Part shown: in pieces, positions 12,701 through 24,700 of the stretch | Numbering within the stretch: position 1 is the stretch's first letter | Layout of the letters: every line of letters starts with the position of its first letter | Source: Sinonovacula constricta | Lineage: Eukaryota; Mollusca; Bivalvia; Cardiida; Solecurtidae | Direction: 5' to 3' | DNA length: 64,000 bases | Assembly (NCBI GenBank): GCA_007844125.1 | Contig: CM017572.1 | Coordinates: 25,501,879-25,565,878, forward strand | The notes under the pieces: generated by a model | What the model was told of the DNA's origin: nothing | Seen by the model: only the letters and a program-made list of their open reading frames with translations | Databases searched by the model: none | Program-made: the position numbers and the translations under genes

Positions 12701-15700
12701 AACAAATACATACATGGATACAAATGTATTCAGACATATATTTGCAACAGGGTTGAAGTTAATTGTTTTTATGCTCTATTGATTTTAACATACAGTTTGG
12801 TAGAGTTCACCTGTAGAGATAATTGCTGTGTGATTCTAGTGAGAATGTCTTTCCAGGGTTTGTTATTTTAAGCATTGCATGGATAAATGGTCTTCTATGT
12901 GATGTAGTAGTATTTCATTTTCTTCCAGTATGTTCTAGTACATACCAGTATGGTAATTGGTATGTTTGTTTAAGCACCAGCTTAGTCTTATGATGCAACT
13001 ATTTGATTGGATGTGGTGAATATATATTCCTTGGGTATTTTAAAGTAAATGTAGAGTACATTAGAACTGTTCGGATGAGAGGAAGAAAATAACTACTGGC
13101 AGATTATTGTAACATGTGGTATGTAGGTTTTTATCATTATTTATTCTTACATTGTTCAAATCGCGGAAATGAATTGATCATTGTCAATTGATGTTAATGT
13201 TGAATTGGTTCAATGCTAATTATCCATTGCCCATTCTGAATGTTTGAATTGTATTTGTAAACGCCGATTATGATTTAGGGCACCTGCATTTTCTTTTCAC
13301 ATCCTCATCTTTATTGCACACCTACATTTGGCTCTTTCAGAAGTCATCTGTAGCAGTTGTCTGCCATAACATCACAATAAATGAAGTGACAGTACCTTAT
13401 ACTGGTGAGTGCGAAAGAGAAATGTGTATTTTGTAATTGTTGTAAATGTAAATGTATTTGCAATGTTTTGATAATGTATTACACTATTTAATGACGTTAT
13501 TCATATTTAAACTACATGTGTGTATTTCTTATGTTTATTATATGAATCTTTTATGCAAGTCGGCCATTAGACTGTACTTCCATAACCTAATACATATATT
13601 AATTATTATTATACCCACTTGTTATTTAATGTATTTACAACTTGTATTTCAGGTCACAAGCGATGTTTAAACCATTTAATGTGACAAAATAAACAATATA
13701 AAGTGAATCAACGAACCCTACTGGTTGTTCTTTATTCAACAATAAAATAAGAGAACGCACCAAGAAGTAACAATGGCGCCCAATGAGTGTTGTTTAAAAG
13801 TGTCATGGTGAGAGATTATACGGAGACTGTGAGAGGTATGAGACCGTGTTCATCCCACTGGTGGTACCACGTACTGTTTTGATGTGTTCATGTTTATCGA
13901 GTAAACCACCGCAACTGAGGACATCCAGCCGAGTAAACAGCTCTACACTACCTTCTACCAGAGATGACCAGACAGTTTTTGACATTAAACTTTTAAAGTG
14001 TTTTATTTTGTGATAAGTGGAAGTGTTTAATGGCCGCATAGGACTCTGTACCTTTATAATTCAAGTGCTGCAGTTTGTTGTCCAGATGGGTATGAGTGAG
14101 TAAAACCTTTTTTTCTGTATATTATACCTAAGTTGCAGTAAAACAAATGTTTTATAGTTACCCTATAAAATTTAAGTACATAGTCTTGCATTGAAGACAA
14201 CTATTTTATTTTGAGATGGTAACAGTTACTGCAATTTTTGTACATCTACACCTGTATGATATTGTAATATGAAAGAGAAATATCACTGCATGTTAATTAA
14301 CTTCTTGGTGAAGGGAACTCATGCTCTGAACTCAACCTCTTTTATCACATATATTTAGCATTATAAAATTAGTATACTTACTGAGTCATAATTGAATATG
14401 GATGATCTTTATAAATCTTAGGCGGTTGTTCGCAAAAGAAAATTGATTGCAATCCTAGTAGGTGGTAATATAAGTGTAAATATTGATTGAATTTGGGTTA
14501 ACGGTCATTTAACCTTCTTTCAAATTGGCTTAGTGTTCATCTATGTTTCATAGAATTTGGAGACATTTTCTCATTTCATAGGTTGAATGTCAAGGGATTG
14601 CAAGTTACATTTCAGACACTCATTGCATTTAGTTTTGAGTATCTGTGAAGATTTCTTTATTAAAGCATAAACTGCATATGGGATAGGCTTGGGGGAATTA
14701 GACAACCGTTGAAATAGTACATTGTCAAGAGTAACTGATTGGTTTGAGAGCCATTATCTGTCATTTGAATAAGAAAATATTTTCTTCATTGACAAGTGAA
14801 AGTTAGAAGATTGGTTTCTCAATTATTTGTTAGATACTTACCTTCATAGTACACATTTATTTCCACATATAAGGAAAATTAAATTAATTTACAGTCAATT
14901 TTGCAATACAAATTTTACACATTTCTATTTTGAAATACACATTCTTATAATATATTATACATACTGTTGTATTTTAAATCTATTGACATATAACAATTTT
15001 TGCTGACAAGTTACACTTGCTTGAGCATATATATATTTCTGCTGATATAAATTGTTGATAATTTAATCGGCTGACTGAACGCCTGGCTACAATTTATGTG
15101 ATAGAAGAATCTGCGCAAGTCATGAACAGTATCGTGAACAGTTATGAAATGAAAAACATAGAACTATGTGCTGAAATGAAAAGTTGATATAGTAACAGGA
15201 AATGTGTTAACTGATGATAGACAGTGATGTTAACTGATGATAGACAGTGATGTTAACTGATGATAGACAGTGATGTTAACTGATCACAGACAGTGATGTT
15301 AACTGATGATAGACAGTGATGTTAACTGATCATAGACAGTGATGTTAATTGATGATAGACAGTGATGTTAATTGCTGATAGACAGTGATGTTAACTGATG
15401 ATAGACAGTGGTTTAGTGATAATTAAATATTGGTGTTAACTGATGTTATACGGGAGTTAAGAGACTATAGACAGTGTTGTTTATGGGTGATAGACATTAG
15501 ATGTTCACTGATGATAATGATGATAGCTATATTAATTGATGATTGACATTCAGGCTAACGATGGTAGAAAGTGTTGTTTTGAACTATTGAAAAAACAAAT
15601 GTAACCCATTTACATGTATATACCTACGTTATAAAGTTAAGTGACAAGATGACAGTGATGTAAGAGAAGGAAATGTGGTTCATGTTTTGAAAAGCGGAAC

Positions 15701-18700
15701 AGTGATTACAGGTGTTTAAAGTACAAAAAGAGGTATCACATAAAGTGAAAAGTGAAACGTAAGAAAAAAAAGTTGAATAAAGGAAAGTGTGGAAACAAAT
15801 AAAAGTATTAGAACAATGAGATAATACTGCGATTACTAAACAAAAAGTGAAAAGTCAACAAAGGATAAATGCGACAATGTTGTGAATACGTGAAGTTTAA
15901 GGAAGTGTCAAGCATATAGTACTGTGATTACAAGACGAAAGTGAAAAGTCAAGAAAGAATAAAGGTGACAATAATGTTGTAAATGAAACAAAATAGATAT
16001 AACAGTATTGAATGTTGTGTGGTAAGAAACTATTGAGCAACAGGATGATTGTCATTCAACGACAACTGTGAAAAAGACAAAAACAATATGTGAGAAGAAG
16101 AAAGTTAAAAAAAAAACAATAAACAAAACAATACAAAACAGTTTTAAATTTGTCTGCACTACTGTGTTAGTGATTCAACAGCTGAAAGAGCTACAAGTAA
16201 TTATACATTAGATGTAACCATAAGTCATGTCATTGGTGCTGAACTTTATTAGTTGGCTTGTCAAATATATGTTGACAATATAACTCTGTGAGTGAAGAAA
16301 AGAGAAACCCAGTTCGGGTTTAGAAGTTGAGAACTGATATTAGAAAGCTTTAAGAAACAAATAGCAGAAATGGCTACAGAAAAAGAAAAGTTAAATTACG
16401 CAATGGGAGGTGAAGAACTGGAACATACAGGAATATCTCTCGAAGATGAGAAGTTACTTAATGCATTTCATGCCTTGCCATTCAAAACAGACATTGAAAG
16501 TCCAGAAGACCTACTAAAATTGATGCAGATGATAGGAAAGATGTCAGTAGAAGATAAGAGTGGACATACAACAGAAAGTGGAATGATACCAACTCCAAAA
16601 CATTTCCAATTTCCTAAGTTACCGGCTTTCTTCGGAGAACCAAATAAAGGCGACGTCAGTTGGTCTACCTTCAAGTATGAGATCGATGCATTATTGATGG
16701 AAAATGTTTTTACAGATGACCAAATTTTATACGGATTAAGACGCGCGCTGAAAGGAAAAGCCTGTGATCAACTCAGAAGGGCAGGAACAGGAATTACTTT
16801 AGATACAGCAATGAGAAAATTAGACAATGAGTTTGGAAGTATAGATACACCTGAAAATGTTTTACAGAACTTATATTCAATCGAACAGAAATCAAATGAA
16901 GATGTTTCAAGCTACGCAGCAAGGTTGGAAGATCTCTACGAACTAGCATTGAAAGTAGGCGGCATTACCAAGAAAGATGAAATACAATTAAAGAGATTGT
17001 TATATAAAGGACTAAGAAACAATCTAAAACAGATGTCAGGATATAAATGTGATACCATAAGTGATTATGACAGTTTTAAAATTGAACTTCGAAAGATAGA
17101 AACAGAACTAAAAGTCCCAGACTCAGAAATGAAGAAATGTGGAGTTATTAATCAAGATAAAAGCAAATCAGAGCTCAGTGAAATTAAAGAACTACTGCTG
17201 AAAATGAATGAAAGGATTGACAAGTTAGAAAATGAGAAGAAACAATCAGAAGAAAGACAATGGAAGAGACAAGAGTATAGAGGAGGCATAGGGTACTCGA
17301 GAGGAACAATGCGTGGTTATCCAGCATCAGTAAGAGGCCGAGGCCAACTTGAAAATGGACGTGGTAACTACTTACCCAGAAGACCATCAAACAGCAACTT
17401 CTTTCCACCAGCTGGGGCATGTTTCAAATGCGGAGAACGAGGTCACTTGGCAAGGCAATGCCCAAAAGTATAAGTGCCTCTGTGAGTGGGTCAAACATAG
17501 GCACAAAGCAGAAAACAGACCCTAAACTTATAGGAGAAAGCAATGAGGTCCAAGTCACCATAGGAGGTCAAACATGTAAAGCACTTTTAGATACAGGAAG
17601 TTGTGTAAGCCTTATTTCAAAGACATTTCATGAAAAGTACCTTAACAACTTTGGCATCCAACCACTAAAAGATATCATAAATGTTGAATGTGCAGATGGC
17701 AAACCCCTTCCATACCTAGGATTTGTTGAAACAAATTTGGAAATCGACAGAGGTATACCAAATTTCTCATCTATAAACTGCCTCTTCTTAGTTACACCTG
17801 ACACCAATTATTCTGAACGGACTCCAATTATACTCGGTACCAATATCATTAACGAGTTGTTGAAAGACGTTAAAGCTTCATTCGGAGAACAGTGGTTACA
17901 GAAAGCTGAACTGCACATGCCATGGTACATCTCATTCAGAGCCCTCCATCTACGAGAAAAAGAGCTGAAGAGAAATAAGAACAGAATAGCACTAGTGAAA
18001 AGCGCAGCAAATTACAAAATAATTTTAGGGCCAAACGAATCAAAAGACATAATGGGACAAACAGCAAAAGAAATCAATTATGGACATACATACGCCATTA
18101 TTCATGAAACAGAAAGATCATCTCTGCCATCATTTATAGACGTAACACCAAGTGTTATGAACTTCCAACCCAGTATAAGTCATCAGAAGATTTTCGTTAC
18201 CATTTCAAACCTAACAACAAATACAGTTGTTATTCCACCAAGAGCAATCCTTTGTGAAATTCAGCCTGTCACAATAGAAAATGAACAACTAGAAGACCTC
18301 ATAAAGAAGAACGACTCAAAAGAAATTCTTACACAACTACACATAGATAGACAACAAACTTTAACAACTGAACAGAGAAGGAATATAGAAGTAGAACTCG
18401 AGAAACACAGAGACATTTTTTCCACCTCAGAGTCTGACATTGGTAGCTGCAATAGAATAAAACACAGGATCCATTTAAAAACAGAATTTCAGACTCCTTT
18501 TAAACAACCACATAGAAGGATACCACCAAACATGATTGAAGAAGTAAGAAAACACCTAAACCAGCTTCTAGACGCAGGAATTATTAGAAGATCGAAATCA
18601 CCATGGGCAAGCAACATTGTTTTAGTTCGAAAGAAAAATGGTAAATTGAGAATATGCATAGATTATAGAATGCTAAACAAGAGAACAATAAAAGATGCAT

Positions 18701-21700
18701 ACGCTCTACCCAGAATAGAAGAAGTGTTTGACTGCTTGACAGGAAGTCAGTTTTTCTCGACATTAGATATGAAAGCAGGGTATCATCAGATCGAAGTAGA
18801 AGAAGAACACAAAGAGAGGACAGCATTCACAGTTGGCAGCTTAGGTTTCTATGAGTACAACAAAATGCCTTTTGGTCTTTCAAACAGTCCTGCAACTTAT
18901 CAACGTCTGATGGAAGACTGCCTAGCAGACTACAACATGAACATTTGTGTCATCTATCTAGACGATTTAATAATTTTTTCCAACACATTTGAAGAACACC
19001 TCGAACGACTTGATAAAATACTAACAAGATTAAAAGAATATGGCTTAAAACTAGCACCAGAGAAATGTTTCTTCATAGAAGAAAAGGTTGAATTTTTAGG
19101 TCATATTGTCAGCAAACAAGGAATAGAGACCTGTCCAGAAAAAATAAATAAAATAAGGAATTGGCCAACACCGAAAACACATGACGAGTTGAGATCATTT
19201 TTAGCATTTGCTGGATATTATAGAAGATTTATCAAAGACTTTTCCAAGATTACAAGACCATTATCAGAATTACTTCCTGGTACTGCAAAGAAGAAAGGAC
19301 AAAAGATAAAACCGACAAAGCCTTGGATCTGGACTAAAACCGAAGAAGATGTATTTAACAACCTGAAGGACATTTTAACACAACCACCTATTCTAGCTTA
19401 TCCGGATTTCAGCAAACCATTTGAGCTACATACAGATGCTTCAGGAAAAGGCCTAGGAGCCGTTTTATATCAAAACAAGAGAGTTATAGCTTATGCATCT
19501 AGATCTTTATCAAAATCCGAAAAGAAGTACTCTGCCTTCAAATTGGAATTTCTTGCATTAAAATGGGCAGTAACTGAAAAATTCAAAGACTATTTGGCCA
19601 TGAACAAATTCTTGGTTCTCACAGACAATAACCCATTAACCTATATTTTAACATCAGCAAAATTGGATGCAACCGGACAACGTTGGGCCTCTGCTCTAGG
19701 AGAATTTGATTTTAACATCAAGTACAGAAGTGGAAATAAAAATAGAGATGCTGATGCCCTAAGCAGATATCCAGAAGAAGAAAAAGATGTTGATATTGAT
19801 GACAAAGCAGTGAAGACAATCTGCAGTTCTATAAACAGCATACCTTACATTGAAGTAATGCCTACAACAAACATTAACATCATAGATGCCACCGATACAG
19901 CTGGAACTCCAATGGCTCAGATTGAATACAGAGAAATTAGAAGAAAACAACGAGAAGATCCACTAATAGAGAGATGGAGGAGAGCAGTATTGGATAATTA
20001 TTACCCTGAAAAACATGAATGTATTACAAAAGAAGACTTTCAGATGAGAAGACAATTCTACACTCTGAAAATGATTAGGGGAGTTCTGTACAGAACATGG
20101 AAACACGAAAACAACACATTGTACCAACTAGTTTTACCAGCTGTATACAGAAACGAGGTTCTACAAGGATTACACAATGACATTGGCCATCCAGGACGGG
20201 ACAGAACAACTTCCTTACTTAGAGAACGGTATTTCTGGCCAGGAATGGCGAAAGATGCAGAAAACTGGATCAACAAATGTGAAAGATGTCTAAGAAGAAA
20301 GTCACCAACCAACACAAAGTCAGAAATGGTAAACATAGTCACAACATACCCACTTGAACTGGTATCTATGGATTATTTGACACTGGAGCCTTCTAGAGGG
20401 TATGGAAACATCCTAGTAATAACAGATCACTTTACCAAATATGCAGTTGCAGTCCCCACAAAAAATCAGACAGCTAAGACAACAGCAGAAGCATTATACA
20501 ACCATTTTATTGTTAACTATGGCATCCCTTCAAAACTGCACACAGACCAAGGAGCAAACTTTGAATCAAATCTCATTAAAGAACTATGCAACATTATGGG
20601 AATCAAAAAGACACGAACATCACCTTATCACCCAATGGGAAATGGCTGTACCGAACGTTGGAATCGGACATTGCTCGACATGCTTGGAACTCTTGATCCA
20701 GATAAGAAACCCAATTGGAAACTATATGTACCATCATTGACATATGCATATAATTGCACAAGACATGAAAGCACCAAAGTGTCTCCATTTGAACTTATGT
20801 TTGGCAGAGCACCAAAGTTACCAATTGACTCAAGATTTGAAAATGTAGCCGAATTAGACTTAGAGACTTACAACAACAAAACAACAAAAGAGTACATTGA
20901 GGAACTTAAAGAAAGATTAAAAACTTCTCAAGAATTAGCCCAATCTCAAGCAAATAAAGCAAGAAATAAACAAAAGAACTGGTATGATAAAAAGGCAAAT
21001 GCATCAAACTTGTCGATTGGAGATAAGGTCCTTGTGAAAGTACTGCACAAAGGAGAAGGAAAACACAAATTATCAGACAAATTTGAAAAAGAAACATATG
21101 AAATAATTGACCAAGTAAGACCAGAAATACCAGTTTTCAAAGTAAAAACTGAAGATGGAGTAATAAGAACATTACACAGAAATCATCTACTGCCTATCAG
21201 TAATAGTGAAGAGGAGAAAGAGGAGGAAGAAGTAGTCAGAGAACGCCCAGTACCGAAGCCAAGAAAAGTGAATGTAGATAGAAAGAAGAGGGAAAGTTCT
21301 TCAGAAACTGTAACAACAAAATCTGAGAAGTTAGCAGAAGAACTTCAGAAATGTGACGTCACAAGTGAGGAATCAGGCGATGAATATATTGATATAATAT
21401 ATTACCATGGGGACGCCCGTGAACCTGATAAAGCAGTAAGAAGTAAGCATAAGGTGAATACGAAAGGAACGGAAAATGGAGAAAATAATATAAAAGAGTT
21501 AAAGAAGATTAATTCAGAATTCAATAAGAAAGATGAAGTAGAAAGAGAGATAGATGAGAAGAGAAGTGTAGAAGATAAACAGGATCATAATCCTAAGGAA
21601 AGTCATTCAACTTTCGATATGAAAAATGATGATGGTACTGAGGTTTCAGACAAAGAGATGAAACAGAGTGTTAGAATAAAAGTTCGAAAGAAAAAGGAAG

Positions 21701-24700
21701 ATAATACTATGACAACCAGTAAAGAGAAACAAAAAACTGAAGAAGTAGATGTATTAGAAAATAAAAGTACAAAAAACGAAACTAATAAGAATACTGGAAC
21801 AGAAATAGCAAGACCGGTGCCTTTAGTTCGAAGGTCCAAGCGAACAATAAAGAGACCAGAAAGATATAGAGAATACTATGTTTAAAGTAGATCAATAACA
21901 GATTATTTTGAACAGTCAGAGCATGAAATGCCAGCCTCAATAAATTTTTGTTTTGTAAAAAGTTTTATTATGTTTTATGTGAAAGATGTACATAATTTAA
22001 GTAATTAGGTTGTGAAGATACAATCTTTCCTAAGCGGGAGAGATGCATTTAATTATTGTTTCTTTCAATAGACTCACATATACAGTTAATTTAATTTACT
22101 TTTACAAGATTACATATCAACCTCCATACTATCATACATGTCAATATAAATGTATAGTAGTTGCTTAGAATTATTGGTTTGTTGATACTTTATTCAGATC
22201 AGCTCATTGACTTATTCGGTCAAGATATATATTTATGTCTTTAAATGACATAAGGAAAATGACGAGACGTCATTTAACAAGACAGGAGAGTATGCAACAG
22301 GGTTGAAGTTAATTGTTTTTATGCTCTATTGATTTTAACATACAGTTTGGTAGAGTTCACCTGTAGAGATAATTGCTGTGTGATTCTAGTGAGAATGTCT
22401 TTCCAGGGTTTGTTATTTTAAGCATTGCATGGATAAATGGTCTTCTATGTGATGTAGTAGTATTTCATTTTCTTCCAGTATGTTCTAGTACATACCAGTA
22501 TGGTAATTGGTATGTTTGTTTAAGCACCAGCTTAGTCTTATGATGCAACTATTTGATTGGATGTGGTGAATATATATTCCTTGGGTATTTTAAAGTAAAT
22601 GTAGAGTACATTAGAACTGTTCGGATGAGAGGAAGAAAATAACTACTGGCAGATTATTGTAACATGTGGTATGTAGGTTTTTATCATTATTTATTCTTAC
22701 ATTGTTCAAATCGCGGTAATGAATTGATCATTGTCAATTGATGTTAATGTTGAATTGGTTCAATGCTAATTATCCATTGCCCATTCTGAATGTTTGAATT
22801 GTATTTGTAAACGCCGATTATGATTTAGGGCACCTGCATTTTCTTTTCACATCCTCATCTTTATTGCACACCTACATTTGGCTCTTTCAGAAGTCATCTG
22901 TAGCAGTTGTCTGCCATAACATCACAATAAATGAAGTGACAGTACCTTATACTGGTGAGTGCGAAAGAGAAATGTGTATTTTGTAATTGTTGTAAATGTA
23001 AATGTATTTGCAATGTTTTGATAATGTATTACACTATTTAATGACGTTATTCATATTTAAACTACATGTGTGTATTTCTTATGTTTATTAAATGAATCTT
23101 TTATGCAAGTCGGCCATTAGACTGTACTTCCATAACCTAATACATATATTAATTATTATTATACCCACTTGTTATTTAATGTATTTACAACTTGTATTTC
23201 AGGTCACAAGCGATGTTTAAACCATTTAATGTGACAAAATAAACAATATAAAGTGAATCAACGAACCCTACTGGTTGTTCTTTATTCAACAATAAAATAA
23301 GAGAATGCACCAAGAAGTAACATATTTACACATATAGGTAAAATTGTTTAAAAAATGCATCATGGTACATACATAATCATTAAAATTTGGTTCTGTTTTT
23401 ATTCTAGAAAAACATCAATATAACTATTAATTCTTTATCTGATTCTCACACCTTACTTTCAGAGCAAGAGCCAAGGGAGAGATGGGTCCAACGTTTGAGC
23501 CCCAAACAGTCTGCACATTCATCACCTATGTGACAAAAACTCACAAAGTCCCTGGTAAGAGGGGTTATTTTATAAACTGATTTTCTGCTGCTATATATCC
23601 CATAATTCTCTACCAAACCCTATACTGCTGAATGCTGATACTGACTGACATTGTCTGATCAAGACAAGTTTAATAAGAGCTAGGTACAATGGGTTTGGTA
23701 GGTGTTGTATACCTTTTATCTGGGGCTCTTGTCTCATTAAACTGCAACATTACAATAAACAGAAGATCACTGAAGTTGAAATATAACCAAAATTCCATCT
23801 TTAAAGTGCAGCACTTCACTTGTTTATAGAACATGGATCCAAAGGAATTTTACAGGAATGATAACATATGGATGTTGCGCTTATATGCTGCGATAATTAT
23901 TATATCACTCACCTTTGTCCATCACAGTTCAACATGTCCTGTGTAAGTTGTGGTAGTCGTGAATTGAGGGATCCTAGATATGGTACATCCAGACTCATGT
24001 CCACACGACCACAGCGGAACACGATACCCTGGGTTTCTGACAAAACTCGGTCCTGAAAAGTTAATTAGTTAAACCATCATAGCTACTTTTATCATCATTT
24101 TTATCATCATCATTGTCCTCATTATCGTCATCATTGTTATCATTATCATTCTCAACATCATCATTTTCATTCTTAACAACATCATAGCCATCCACCCCAA
24201 CATCATTATCATGATTACCATTATATAAAACGGTAGTCTGCATGTGAATGTATTTAATTCTGGAGGTATCTTAGCCTGGAAATATATGCCATAGATCTCT
24301 GAACACTTCTTTTTTATCTTCTTTTTCTTATAATAATGATTATCATCATATTTTATTGGTTATTTTTTAACAATTACTTTAAAACATTTCGGTGCATTAT
24401 TGGTCCTACCCAGTTATCTGTGTATAGCTGTCCTTAACCAATGAGACAGCTTAAAATTTCATGACTGTTGGTGAGAATATTTGTTCAAGATATCCTGCCA
24501 TGTAGAAGGCTGTAAAAAATCTGCATCAAGTCAACAATGTGTCCAGATGACTTAAATTTTTAACTGACATTTTCTTTTTCTTTTCGGGGTTTATAATGCC
24601 GCCAACAATCTTCAGTCATCCATAAAAGGTGTTTTTCTGAAGCAGATATAGCGCAATCAACACTATGATACTCAAGAGCATGGCGTGAACACCCAGTTTG

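Larger units (their letters stand above)
12743..23322 (+). mobile_element. Complete Ty3/Gypsy LTR retrotransposon
   Basis: The element is 10,580 bases. Its LTRs both start TG, end CA and are 1030 bases long. They differ only at 13167/22717, 13541/23091 and 13756/23306. The flanking TATT at 12739-12742 and 23323-23326 is a perfect target duplication. Internal order is primer binding site, long leader, gag, -1 frameshift signal, pol (protease, RT, RNase H, integrase), purine tract. Integrase after RNase H marks Ty3/Gypsy rather than Copia. No env-like frame is seen. It sits antisense in INTS5 intron 11, which would be about 1.4 kb without it. Full-length frames and near-identical LTRs point to a recent insertion. 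Confidence 0.97.

Noticed and set aside
13803..14039. Minus-strand frame just inside the retrotransposon leader
   Set aside because: No recognisable domain. It is antisense to the element and short.
23457..23551. Candidate extra INTS5 exon between exons 11 and 12
   Set aside because: It would enter in phase 2 and leave in phase 1, causing a stop in exon 12, while exon 11 joins exon 12 directly in frame and without a gap in the family pattern.
24061..24243. Aspartate/asparagine-rich minus-strand frame
   Set aside because: Composition comes from an ATC-rich low-complexity tract.
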